Assembly: GCF_018691265.1 (NCBI RefSeq)
Contig: NW_024881276.1
Coordinates: 682,001 to 746,000, forward strand
Direction: 5' to 3'
Length of the DNA: 64,000 nt
Source of the DNA: Tyto alba
Taxonomy: Eukaryota > Chordata > Aves > Strigiformes > Tytonidae
The notes below the pieces were generated by a model. It saw only the letters and a list, made by a program, of their open reading frames with translations, made no database searches and was not told the origin of the DNA. Shown here piece by piece: positions 36,201 through 48,800 of the stretch (positions are counted from its first letter, which is position 1; each line of letters opens with the position of its first letter). The position numbers and the translations under genes were made by a program.

Positions 36201-38720
36201 TGTAGACGCACATTGTCTTTCAACTGTCTCATTATTTGAGTTCTGAATCCTGATTTTTCATATACGAATTAATGAATACAATTAGAAAGATCTTGTACCT
36301 TCAGTAGAGTCTCTTACGATGGTATTATACTGTTGTATTTTCTCTCTACTCAGTGGAAGTTATCTCAGGTGCCCATCTCAGCTGGAATTTCAGCTTTCAT
36401 TTATATTGTAGGAATATGGTTAAAATCAATATGGTGATTAATTTTATTACTTTGTTCTTTTATTTGATGCCTCTATATGCCACCTCCAGATAGACTTACA
36501 CTTAACAGATATAAACTGAGCAGCAAAGTTAACTAGCACAACATGTCAGCAAGTGTGAACTAAAGGACAGATACCCTTCAAGCTCTCTGGTCTTCTCAGT
36601 AACACTTTGGAAACGGTCTCGTTAAACAACTGATTATCCTCAAAGCATCCTCTGAAGTTGATTAAACTTGATCTCCACCAGGGAAAGGGACTTCGAATGG
36701 TATATCCTATGAGAGACAAGGCATCTATCTGGGCCACCATGAGGATGCCTCTGAGCTGCGGTACCTGTACCCTGGCAGCACATTAGAGAGAGCACTAGCA
36801 TGCATCACTCCTCCCCACTGCTTCCACTTCCCCACCCTTGTTTCCACTGGATGAAAACCTGTAAGGAACTCGGGGACGAATCTGTGGTGGTTTCCATCAG
36901 TCCTCTCATCTGTACATTGAGGGACTGACACTTTGGGACACTGCAGAAGGCATTGCGTTGGCCCCATAGTTCGTGTGTAGCATCAGAGTCCTCTGGCTGG
37001 TGAATTACAAGGCTGGAAATGCCTAGTACTGGATTTGGAAGCCAGTGGAGTTTATCCAGCATGGGAGTTGTGTGGCCCGGGGGGACAAACCTGGATGTGC
37101 AGCTGCCTGAGGTCTGAGTTGAGCAGAGAGTAACAGCGCTCGGGGAATTGCAGCAAAGTCCACACCTCCAAGGGAGGCTCCTAACTCCTGCAGGCAGAAA
37201 CAGCCCTGGCTACTGCCGCTAGCAATCACGTTCCAAAATAACATGGGGTTCAAGTAGGAGACTTTACCGTTGGGGGTAAAATTCTTGAGGGAATGTAAAA
37301 TGGCACCCTGATGTCTTCTGCACCGGGGAACAGATGAGTCAGCCTTGCTGCGGAGAGTTACGCACCAAGCAGGGGTGGGCTTTTTCGGTGCACTCCCGAC
37401 GGACCTAGTAACTTTCTTACTGGTGCCATGCAGGACAGAAGCGGGCCAGTTAGCCATTTATTACAGCTGTTGGAGTAAATGCTGCAAGTAACACCTTGGG
37501 TGTGAAACTTGCAGGAAGTCTGAGGGCTTGGGGTGGGTGTCTGAGCCGTGGGGAGGGCGGTGGTCACAGAGACGGAGTTTCGTCCTCAGCTCTCCTGGCT
37601 TTTGTTCTCAAAGATTTAAAACAGGTTTTGCCTGGATAAACCAAGTGGCTTTTCCCAACTCCATCATTTAAGTCAATGGTGCCCAAACTGAATGGCCTTT
37701 AACGTTAGTCTTTAAATCTTTTAATGTGGTGATTAAACATGACAGGGATTAAGTCCCTGCCCAATAGCAGCTCACCTGGGTGCGTTGTTGGTTAGATGCA
37801 AAGCACAAAGCCAGATGCTCTTAAGCACCCAAGCATACTGCTGTCTTAAAACATAGCAAGCTCCATCACGTCTTGGGACTAGGAAGCATTTCTTTTTTTA
37901 TTGAAGATAGAGTGGAACAAAAAGATGATAAAAAGAAAGTCACCCAGAGCAAAAAAAACAGATTGTGGACAAAGGTTAGAACAGAAATTGAAGGGGTTTA
38001 TCCTAAGTATTTTTAAATATATATACGGTAAGGGTTAGATATATTTATGAGGTACCTAGTCTAATGGAAAAATAACTTATAAATTCAGAATTTCCTTGAG
38101 TATCCAGGAAGAGACTAAATTATGCATACAAGGCAAATCAAATAGAATTTGACACAGAAAACATTAACTAATAAAAACATTCTGGTTGCTGAATAGCCTA
38201 AAAAGTTTCCCAGAAAACGTCAGAAAGAAGGTGCCGGTGTGAGCCACGGAGCCTTTAGTTGTATCAACACACAGCACATTTATTCTTGCAGGATTTTTGC
38301 CTCAGTATGTTTTTTTACTCCTCATCCTTTTATGTGGGTCTTAAGGTTAACACAGAGTTTGCACATGATTTAAACCCTGTTCTGGAGACAATGTCCTTTG
38401 TTTCCTCATTGGCCTTTTCCTATGGTGCTAATTACTATAGCAACTGAGTGCTTCACATGGCTTTACTTTCATAATATCTCAAAGACACGAATAGGTAGCA
38501 TTACTGCACTTTACAGATTAACAATAGAAAGTTTGAGATAAATGAATTAAATTTATTCATTTATTGAGGGAAAATGCCATTTCAAGAAAATTAAATTGTC
38601 CATTGATGGGTTTTGCGTTTAGCTGGAAACCCCTCTGGGAAGTGTGATTGTGACACCCGGGAAGTGTGATGCTTTTGTTTTTGATTCCAGAAAAATAAAA
38701 TTCAAAATGTTTTCCTTCCA
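33300..38720. other. intergenic stretch, nothing recognised
   Basis: Homopolymers (A23 near 33439, A22 near 35059) and a short GT/GC alternating run near 35340-35368. No coding or mobile-element signature was recognised. Confidence 0.4.
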
Positions 38721-38725
38721 CATTC

Positions 38726-39643
38726 TTGAATTTAAGAGGAAAACATTTGGATTTTTTGCATTGGCTCCAAATATCTTGTTGGAAATCTCTTCTCTTAAAG
38801 AGAAATAAACTCGGTCAGTGGAGCAGAGTCCTTGGCGGGTTGTATTTCCTAATGCATATTCTCTGTACAGGGGTTACCCGATGCTACGTGCCGTGGCAGA
38901 TGGAATCAAGGTTGGGAGCCTGCGCTTCTAAAAAAGCAAAGAAAACACATGGATTTATCATACTGTTGATACCTGCAGACGCACCGAGGGCCAGGACAAA
39001 GATGCAAGTCTCCCCGCAGGACTGCTGTCAGGTACGCGGTGAAGAAGGCGGCAGAGAGCAGCTGCCCTGTGTGGGGTGGTTGAGGCTTTTGGGTGAGCTG
39101 GGATGCTTTGTCAGAAACTTGCATAAGCATTTTTGGACAGAAAAGAAAAAAAAAACAGAGCCTCAATGCCTCCCAGCTCCTGGGCACAGAAGCTCTTGCT
39201 TTAATCTTTCTCCTTTTCCTTTGCGTGCTGCTTTGCACCTCTCGCTCTCTCCTGATGCCACGTGCTCGCCTTTCTCCATGTTCCCAGCTCTCCCCAGGCT
39301 GCTGTGCTTCTTGTACCATGTTTTATTTATTCATCACTCTGCCTGCTGCCTTGCTGAACACCAGTCCCTGCTTTGCTCTTTCATGCTCTCGCTACTCAGC
39401 CAGCCCGTTTTCCCTTTCTACTCCCCCTGCATGTCGTTTTCCTCGTGGTCTTGCCAGGCTCCAAACCTGTGCGCCCCGCTGTCATGGCTTGAGCTCAGAG
39501 GGCAGCTGAGCAGCACACAGCCACTCCCTCACTCCTTCCCCCATCAGGGGTGGGAAGGAGAGCGTGAAGCAGGAATGACTCGAATCCATCTAGGGAGGAG
39601 TAGCTCACCCATTATGGTCACGGGCAAAAGACAGGCTCCTTAG
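38726..39643 (+). other. 305-codon open frame of unknown status
   Basis: The longest open frame in the window outside CpG islands and simple repeats, beginning MNLRGKHLDFLHWLQ and ending IMVTGKRQAP. The second half is rich in Ser, Leu, Pro and Cys because the DNA is pyrimidine-rich and poor in stop trinucleotides. No signal peptide, domain or family resemblance is seen, and an A-run produces a lysine stretch (EKKKKTE). An overlapping minus-strand frame of 137 codons is also open, which points to composition rather than coding. Probably not a gene. Confidence 0.15.
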
Positions 39644-39649
39644 GGGCAG

Positions 39650-42320
39650 AAAAGAAAACATCACTTCAATGATATGAGAGCACCTGTGCAACTCCAGCTG
39701 ATGCCATTGCAGAGGCAGAAGATATCAAACTCATTTTGTTTAATTTTATTGTTTTCTATTTACACTGTATCCTGCTGACATCAGCAGAGAAGCTTGAGCT
39801 GGAGATCATCACATAGCCAAGCTTCTTTCATTGACTTTCATCATCTGTTCAAAGAGTTTTATATGCTCTGAGCTGCTTGAAGACTCTTGACTTCACAGGT
39901 TTTTTCACTGACATCCTCGTACCTGTCTCTGATTGGCTTGAGGAGTCTTATACAGACACAGAATTGGGTTGTGAAAAGTCTGTGAGTAAGTATTTCAGCT
40001 GGTTAATATTCCCTGCCCAGTGCTGGACATCAAAATATCTCTGTATTTAAATACTAACCATTCCAAGCAGTGGTTCAAAGCTTGTATTTCTTTTTGCAAA
40101 ACCTCATCAACTTGCTGCTAATTGTCTGTGTTCCAGAACAGCCCATCTACAAAAAAAAAAAAAAGGTCAAAGAGCAGGTCAGGTTGATGGTGTTCTCAGC
40201 CATATTTGTTTCTGTCAGTATGTGTTGAGGGACTGAATGAAAGAGGTGTGCAGAATTCTTCCCGGGCTGCACTTGGCTGTTTTTCCCTGCTGCTCTGCCT
40301 GGCGCTCCCCTTTGGCTCTGCTCAGGGGATGAACTCTTTCACAGAAGTGGGGAGAATCTCAGAGGGAGGGCATGACCCTCACAACAGTATCTTGTCCTTT
40401 ATAGAAGAAAGAACTTCTGGCAAGTAATGATTTACATATCTTTAAGGGAAAGGAGAACTGCTTGCAAATGAAAGATTTTATATGCAATGGAATTTCAAAT
40501 TACTAAACAAAAATACCTGCACATACTGCATGGATAGAGGCATCAAGTGAATCTTTTCACCTGGGCTTCTGGAAGATGCTGCCCAAGAAAAAATTAGTTG
40601 TGTGAAGACCTATGTCACACTTAACTCTGCAAGCAGAGTGACTGCCTAATTAACTGCGCCTGCTGGGGAGGATGCCATGTTAGAGGATCAGGTGAGAGAA
40701 GCGGAGTTAAAATAGCAGAAAAATAAGAACCGTGGGGCAGAACTAATGCTAGAAATGGCCATTTGCACACACAAAGGAATATCTGTTGCTTTTTAAATTC
40801 ACGTCATAGCAGACTTAAGACAGAACATCTCTAAAAACATGCTGAAACAAGGAAGAAGGTGGAACATTTCTGAAATACTGAAAACTTGTGCATGTTTTGC
40901 ACCAGCTCTTTCCGGTCACAAACCTTTGTTCCTAGGTTAGGCGTTTGGCCTGCTTCGAGTCCCTCAATAAGTAGCGGAGAGAGAGGGACTCCCGCTTGGC
41001 ATCTCCAAAAGTGATAAAGCATCCCTGCTTGTTCATAACATCCCTGAGAGCAACACAGTGGGCCCTACTGCAAATTTTAACACAGAATATGCTGAAGGAA
41101 GTGAGGTACGGAGCATATGCCAAAACCGGTCCTATTTTTCTGTTTCACATCTTCAAAAAAAAGCCAAAAAAGATTCAGTTTTAGCCAAGCCACTAAGAAA
41201 AGATGAAATTAAGGTGTCCGGATTTGCAGTGTGTTTCAATTATAGCAACAACACAGGAAAGCTGTCAATAAAAAGAATACATTGAGCGAGGATGAGTGGC
41301 CCCGTGTGATCGTACAGGGGTGAGTGAGACCTGCCGGGGAGGTGCGGGGTGTCCTCCTCCCTCCCTAGGAGCAAAGACACCATCTCGACTTTTCGCCCGG
41401 ACAGCTGCCACCTCCTGCTGCTGGCAGTGCTGCCCGGGCTACCTGTGGCTCCTCTGCTTTGCACAGCTGATGAAATTTTCTGTCAGTGGCCTGTGTCAGT
41501 TTAACAGTCTTTCCTGAGAAGCACTGTGCTCAGAGCTTCTCTCTGTTTCCCCCTGCTAGTTTTTGAGTGGGAGCATCACTCTCTGAAATTTTGGCTGTTT
41601 GGGAACTGAGCTGAACTGTGGGGCTAGTTGTTTTTGCTCTCTTGCAAACTCCGTCTCTTTTTGTCTTCCTGTGGACGCATTTAGCTTCTCCCAGTTTGTT
41701 CCTATTTGCTGGTGCAGTAGAACAGGACCTGCTGCTCCATACCCAACTACTCTGCATCTGCTCCAGCATCCTCTCTGGGACAGTGGAAAGTGCCTGGCCC
41801 GGCAGTGAAAGGTCTGAGAAACGCTGGAGCAAGGTAGTTAAAAACAGTCTCCTCTGAGGGGAAAACGTTTGCTTTTGCCCACCCTCAAAGACTGCTGTGT
41901 GTCCTGCAGCCTACGCTGGAAGATAAGCTCCATTAAAATAAAATCACAACTTTATTTTTAGCACTTAACATGTTCTCTTTTCTCCATGCACATTTCCATT
42001 CCCTTTTAATTCAAGAAACTCCTGGCCTCAGTTGCCTCCAGTGGGAAGGAACTGCACCAGGCAGTCGTGTGCTGCAGGAAGGAATTGCTTTTCACCCTTC
42101 GCCTTTCGTTTTCAGCAGACACCCTCCTGCTCCTGTACGGTGGGAAATGATGAACAGGACTCCCTTTCTTTGGTGCCATTCATTATTTTGAACACCTTTT
42201 TCTTTTCCCTTCTCTGAAGTGAACGGGTTTGATTTTGCTATTCATCTAGAAGCTTTTCAGGCCTCTAATTATTTTCATTGTAATTTCTGAACTCATTTCA
42301 TTTCTGCTTTGTCCTTCCCA
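39650..42320. other. intergenic stretch, nothing recognised
   Basis: Short open frames only. There is one isolated strong donor-like site (CAGG|GGTGAGTGAG near 41320) without a partner acceptor. Confidence 0.4.
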
Positions 42321-42322
42321 AG

Positions 42323-42356
42323 GTGTCCAGGACTGATCATGATGCGCTAAATTCAG
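42323..42356 (+). other. possible 34-nt microexon
   Basis: A strong acceptor (TTTGTCCTTCCCAAG) and a fair donor (TTCAG|GTAATAAA) bracket 34 bases. One frame is open (VSRTDHDALNS). No neighbouring exon was found, so it may be a non-coding RNA exon or chance. Confidence 0.15.
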
Positions 42357-42984
42357 GTAATAAAATGTATTTTCAGTATCGCTTCTCTGTTCCATTCTTT
42401 TTCCTCCCTAACTATTCCTTTTTTTAGCACTGCAAGAAACCTCCAACAAAATGCCTACAGTGACACCCAAGTGTTCTTCTGACTCTTGACAGTTGCATTT
42501 AAAATCCACAGGATATAGTTCATGTTATTCCTCTCCAAAGGCACCATCTTCTGTTTGAAAACGCTGCATTCATCTGTGATGGCATCTTGCTTTGCTGATA
42601 GCTCATCCAAGTTCCTCTCTCGGTTTCCTTAAAAGTTTTTGCCTTCCACCATTTTCACTCTCCAGTTTCTTTACTAATTTTCAAACTTTCTCAGCAAAAA
42701 ATCTTCTGTCGCTTGACTGCCCAAGACTGTTTTGTATCAGCATTTTATTCCTCTCTATTCCCAGAGCCTGAGTTTATCTGTATTTGTTACAAAATAACTT
42801 GAGTTATCTTGTACTTTTTAGTATTGTCCATTTTTAAAATACTTTAAATCCAGGTCAGATCAAGGCATTACCATGATTTATTAGTAGGTCTGAAAATCTT
42901 TGGCTTGACTAGTCTGTACTTGTGGCAAAACCACTTAATCAACTAGGATAAATCACTGAGGTTTACTTGGAAGCGCAGGCGCCG

Positions 42985-43150
42985 ATCAGCTCATCAATCA
43001 TACAGGCTGCAGAAGGCCACAGTGCAGCGAATAATAATTATTGATTGATAATTTGGGGGCTTTTCTTTTTCATTAGACGTGCTGACCTACAAACAAGGAG
43101 AGCGGCGTAGCTGTGTATTTCATGATTGCATCAGCCACCACAGGGGCAAA
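42985..43150. promoter_or_regulatory. possible conserved enhancer (homeodomain/PBX-type sites)
   Basis: The block contains aataataattattgattg and then ataattt: overlapping TAATTA-type and TGATTGAT (PBX/HOX-type) motifs within about 40 bp, together with CATCAATCA (43004) in the opposite orientation. This density suggests a developmental enhancer. Inference from motif clustering only. Confidence 0.25.
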
Positions 43151-45810
43151 TTGGTTGATCAGAAAAGAAAATGCCAAACTTTTTTTTTTTTAATAAAAAT
43201 GCTTATTCAGTAATTGCTTAAGCAATTTTCATGACCGAAAAAATAGTAACAGATTAAAAAATGTAACTATGTGTTTTTAAAGCATTCGTTAAAAAACCCC
43301 ACAAACCCCAGTTTCTTCTCTCTGAATTGCTGGTTTCTGACTTGGGGACTCTGTTTCCAGGGCAACAGCTGATAACATAACAAACACTGAAGGAAGTACA
43401 CGAGAGAATTCCCTCTTCTATTTTAGGTGAGAATTATGTCCCTCCCTTATTGCTAAGGAAATGAGGAGTATTTTGCTCTGAAAAGTATTTATCATGCATC
43501 TCTGCATGAAGGAGGAAGAGCCTTTGCAGCATGTTTGTTACCTGGTGTTTGCCAAGAGATGGAGCTGCAGAGTCAGACACCTACTGAGTCCGAACCCCGT
43601 AAATCAGGAGTGATATAACAAACCCCCTGGCAGCAGAAGCCTGTAGCCTCTCATACTGATGCATGCTACTGTTCCCCCAGTGACGACGGGCTTGAGTTGG
43701 GCACCTAGCCAGCTCTGTCCCATCTATTCCAATTTATTTCATTAAGCCATGGTTCAGAAAAGCCAAGAAACGAGCTATATTAATCTTGGTGGATCCTGGC
43801 CTCTGCTCAGATAATGTTATAGAAAATGCTCAGCAGTCCCACAGTTGAGCAGTAACAGGATGAAAACAGCTGCCTTCTTGGACTGGCCTTAAAATCTCCC
43901 TTCCTTGCATGCACCCCTGTAAAGTGCCGGTTGGACTGCACGGCTCTTACTCAGCAGGAAGTTTTCGGGGACTACCTTCACAATTTAGGCATTGCTCGAA
44001 ACCTCGTCTCACTTTTTAGACACCTACAGTGTGAGACAGAAAATATCAGATTCCTAAACTGCTGGAGACCTGAGTTTGTCGATCCACAAAGTGTCCTGCC
44101 CCGTATGGATTTATCAGTTTAGCTCTGGAAGCAGCCGCGTAAACCTGTGTTAGTACAGAGCAAAGCCAAGTGTTTTCAGAGCAGATCTCGGGTTCAACTC
44201 CAGGTTAATGCAGTGATCGGGGTCTCTGAGCCAGCTCCCACCCACACCACACTCCCATCCTTCCAGTCACAGCACCCCGGGGCGGGGGTGGAACGGGTCC
44301 AGGTTTGTCTGTACCTGCCCGAAACAAGCCGTGATTGCCTGGAGCTACTTTGGGATTAGGTAAAAGCATGGGGAGCCTGCTGAGCTAATCGGGCTCCTGC
44401 TCCTATCCAAGCCCCAGGGGATTCTCAGAATAGACCACAGCTCCTGCAAACCAAGTCACTCCAGCCTCTGGGTCTTCCCACAACACGCAGGTCACATCAG
44501 TTCTCATGCAAAAAAAGAGCCGGGAAGGGGCAAGAACGAGCTTACCCAAGTGCCCTTGTGAGCAGTTGGGGCATTTCTCTGTATCAAAATCTGTTTTCTT
44601 CTTCATTTACTTCATTCAAACCCCCTGTGTTTACTTTTGGTGAGAACCAGCAGATTGTCAAGGGACAAATTCTCCCTCGGTTGTGCTCCTGGGTGAGGGA
44701 GGACGGGAGAGAGAGAGGTGTGCGAAGGGAGATGAGTCTGCCTCTGCCCTTGCCCTGCAGTGCGAACCTCGGGTCTGTGCAGTCCAGTTTTGAACCTTTC
44801 TTCCAGTAAAGATTTCATTCTTTGTGTTAAATGGTACATCAGTAAGAGGGAGACTCAAAACTAAATAGGTTAGAAGAAAGGCCACTGCTTGTCTGTTTGC
44901 TAAACGGGATTGAGAAAAGTCCTTTTTCTTCCCTGTTTTTCTGGTGGGAAAAGGCTGAGCTGGTTTATAGGCATAACTCCAGCAGAAATATCTTGGTGGG
45001 GAATACTGACGAGAATGGGGGGATCAAATATTTTGGGGGAATAAGGATCAGGCAATGTGTGTCTAGTTGGTATTTCCTTTAGGGTGTCGGAGGCAATTCT
45101 TTGCTTGATAATTTCTGAAATTACTGTTCTTCTGCCTAACTTTGGGCTATGATTGGCCCCGGCTGACAGATAGTCTGAAAATTTAACATGACAACCCCAA
45201 GCTCTCTTTGGAGCTTTAAATTAGACTACACAGAGCTTGGTGAAATATCTTTTAATCTGACTGCCCAGTGAAAAGCTTGTTTGTCAAATCAGTCTGTCAT
45301 TTGGTGGTTGGGTAGGGAAGGAAATCCAAAAATAGTATGGGAGAAAAATGGACTATTATCCATGCTTGTAGAATGGCAGGTGGCTGGTCAAAATACATCT
45401 GCCTTTTGGCCACGCGTAGATCTAAAACATCGTAACACACAGTGTCCCTTGCTACCGTGTCAAAAGAAAGAAGAATTTGAGTTAGGAGAAAAAAAATAAT
45501 CCTATCCATTGAAAAACTGACTTCAGATAATAACATATTGAAATACCTGTGTTTTTTTCAGTGAGATAAATAAATTACGATTTTTAAGACCAAAATAACC
45601 CCCTTAGGCTTAAGGTCTTCTGACACGTGGACCTACGGGTCCATGCGCTCCACTGGAGCAGTGACTCCCGGTTTTCATAGCCATGTCCTCAACCCCAGCA
45701 AGTCACTGTGGAGCCCACTCTGGGCTGGTGGGTGGGCTAGCGTGGGCTCTGGGCTCTGCTTCGGCTGTAATATGCTCGTTCCTCACCTCTGGAGCCCGTT
45801 TCACTGGTTC
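43150..45810. other. intergenic stretch, nothing recognised
   Basis: Only short open frames. No repeat family or splice-paired exon was recognised. Confidence 0.4.
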
Positions 45811-45814
45811 GAAG

Positions 45815-45895
45815 CTGTAGCTCTAGGTGAGCCCTGGTAACCCACGGAACCTCCGTGCCTCAGCCTCCCTGTTGGTAAATGGAAACATCAGTAAC
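45815..45895 (+). mobile_element. possible MIR-like SINE relic
   Basis: The segment 'cctccgtgcctcagcctccc' followed by 'tgttggtaaatggaaacatca' resembles the end of the MIR core (gtgcctcagtttcc, then catctgtaaaatggg). No tRNA-like head is preserved. Identification rests on this one stretch. Confidence 0.35.
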
Positions 45896-45899
45896 AGAT

Positions 45900-48800
45900 A
45901 AACATGATTTGTTTAGTCCTAGCTTAAAGATGTTCTGCTTTATATAGGTAAGCAATGCTTTCTTACTAACCCTGGTTTAGTGATGTGGTTATTGACAGAG
46001 GAGTGGGTAAATGACTCAATGTGGAGCTCACCAAATATGACAGAATGCTCTTGAAGACTTCACTTAACATTGGAGAGATGCCAGTATATTTATGTACATA
46101 CGTCAGCTGACGAAAATACAGCTTGTCTGTCATTTCTTCTCTGTGAAAGACTTGAGGAAATTTGGTCCTATCTCCTGAGCATATTTATCTGAGTTTTGAG
46201 GGAGTAGGTCCATGCACTGGAGAGCAGACAAACCACGTACATGTGAGCTGAGCTGTATTTTAATTAAGCAGTTGAGGGTAATATTTTTGCACTGCACATG
46301 TAGTTGATATTCTAAATGATGTAATTACGTGCACCTATTTTGTTTATTAAAGATAAAGTGACTCTATTAAAGTGCTATAATTAAGTAACCACCTTTTGTT
46401 GGAGCAGCTCTATTTTTTACACTGTAAAACTGGTTTCCCCCGGTACAAAACTTTCAGCACTCACTTGCCCCCCGAGGCCGTGTTAGAAATTGCAAATGCT
46501 CCACTCCACCTTAATCAGGAGCTGAGTGGATCTGACAGCCCTTAAAGAGCGCATCGGCTCAAGCAGACGTTTTACAGTAATTCCAGTTTTGCTCCTCTGA
46601 TAAGCCATGAGGTAATGTGTCTCAGACTTCAGGAATTCTAAAATTCAGCTAATGGGGTGCTGGGACTGTCTGAGCTGCTCCTTCCTGTGATTCCCTGTTT
46701 CTGGAACAATGATTCAGTGTCAGTTATAATGGGATTATAATGGGATGAGTACACACCACATTATTTGCAAAATAATTTCTCTGCGTATTGTTGATTGATG
46801 TCATACACAAGATTGAGGAGTAGGAAAAGACAAACACGGCACGTCTGGACTTTCAGTGTAGGAGTACCAATGGAAGAGCTCAGAGTGACTGGGCAAAGGA
46901 TGGCAGGGGTCCGTGCGCTTCCCTTCAGCTGTCCAGGCGTTTTCCAGTGAAGCCTGCTTCTGATAAAGAATGTTTATCTGAACTCAGATTATTTCATGGA
47001 CAGATCTCAGCGTTGATGATCATTCAGTATCGGCAGGCAGGGGTCTCCCAGCCTCAGCAAGGCTTGGAAGCAGGCCCCCTGCAAGGCTCTCTGGCTGCGG
47101 CTGACGGAGGAAAACCCCCACAGTACTAGGTGATTTGATGGCTACACAGCACTGACTAGTAGAGGTGAAATGACTGATGCTAGGAGAATGCTTTTTTACA
47201 GGACACAACAGCTGCTGGTGTTCCTGCTTATGACAGTTTTGCCATGAAAGCGGGACATGGGAAATACCTGAAAACCCGGGGTTGATAGCAGTAGGGGAGA
47301 CGGACTAATACCTCTCCTACCTCATAGTTGTCAGATTGTTTATATTAAAAATTTTTCTGTTTTTCTTTAAAAACACTTCTTTACTTATTTTTTCATTCCA
47401 AGTCTGTGATTACAGTGGGGATTGTAATCTACATTGCAAAAAGTCAGTTATTGTTGGCTCATATCTAAGACATCAGAGAATCCTGCTGAGTTAAAAAAAA
47501 AACCCCAAAACTAAGATCTGTGTAGGCACGGAGACCTAATTCCTGCCTTGCCTTTCTGAGCATTCCTTCAGGACAACATGAATAACATTTCCAAGGGTAA
47601 TGTGTGGAATAGTAGTTTGCTCTTTGAGAGGCTTGGGATGAATGTAATAGCTCTTGGAAAATTTGGGTTTGGCACCATTATTCCCGCACGTTGGTGTGAG
47701 CAGCTTGAAAGACCCACAGGGATCGCCATTCCTCTCAGACCTTTTTCTCAGACATTCGTTAACCTCACTGCTGTTAGGTTTAAGACTTATCGTAGCATAT
47801 GGGCTCCAGTTCAGGGATCTCTTTGTTCATCAGCGTGGGGCAGGTTGGGTGACGTGTCCCAGTATCGCTAATGCCAGGTACTGGAAAAGAGACGTAAAGC
47901 CCTTCGGCTTCTGGAGCTTTTGTTCATGGTACTTTCCACAAGCAGCACGTTCAGCCCTTCTTCTGTGCTGATGGCTCAAGCTGTTCCCTCTGAGCCTCCT
48001 GCACTGTGTTGATATGGCAACAGGCTGCCAGATTTTACATCAAGAGCAGCACTGCAGCACTTCGTTCTAATAATTTATGGTTGTCATTTCAAGATACCTG
48101 GAGAACGTTCTTCACTGCTTCCCCTATACTTCTCCGGACCTTCAAGGTCAACCTGTTTTTCTTCCTACCAAGCTGTTAGGTTATTTCCTTTCCTATGGCA
48201 TTCCCCTCTGGAACACCCTCTCCAGTGCAACAAACACCTCTGTGGAGGGGTACAGGCAGCGCCTGTCTATTTCGGATGTACATTTTAGCAGTGCCAAGTG
48301 CTTGCAATTCCTGGACCATTGAGCCATTGGAAAGCCTAGATCTAGTGGAAATCTTTGCTTCCTACTGTCTCACAAGCTCCAGCTTCTGGTCAGTGGTCCT
48401 GAGGCAGCCCTGCCTTTCTGGCAGCGCTTGGGTGTTATGCTCTTGTGACAGTGAGAAAACGGCTCCCTGGCACAGGTCGGGCAAGGGGAAACTTCAGGAG
48501 GTGCCCATTAGCTGGGCGTCTGAGCTACGTCTGTGCTTGTAAGGGTCATGGTGTAGGTTGTTTCTCACAGTGCTTGGCTGGGTTAGCCCAGCTGCCAAGA
48601 CGGTTTTGGCCACAACCAACTACCGGCTGCAGACACGGGCCGCCACGAGGAGAGTGGCATGTGCCAAGGACCCTTTCTGCCAGGCAGTCTGGCTGTGACC
48701 ACCCTGGTTTTGGGAGGAGAAGCGTTTGCCCCGCAGTGGAGAGCTGGGCTCTGCCAGTTGTCCCTCGTGTCAGAGCACAGCCCCTGGCCGGGCCCGTTTT

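Noticed and set aside
36546..37567. Run of overlapping minus-strand frames of 64-144 codons
   Set aside because: No recognisable protein, no paired splice sites, and frames shift without a consistent signal. Perhaps an eroded repeat, but none I can name.
38450..38560. Possible MIR/L2-type tail around 'cactttacagatt'
   Set aside because: Similarity is limited to one short phrase, and no head or core could be aligned by eye.
44403..44606. Minus-strand frame with CPNCSQGH resembling a zinc-binding pair
   Set aside because: Only one Cys pair, no second pair, and no acceptor upstream. Chance is the simpler explanation.
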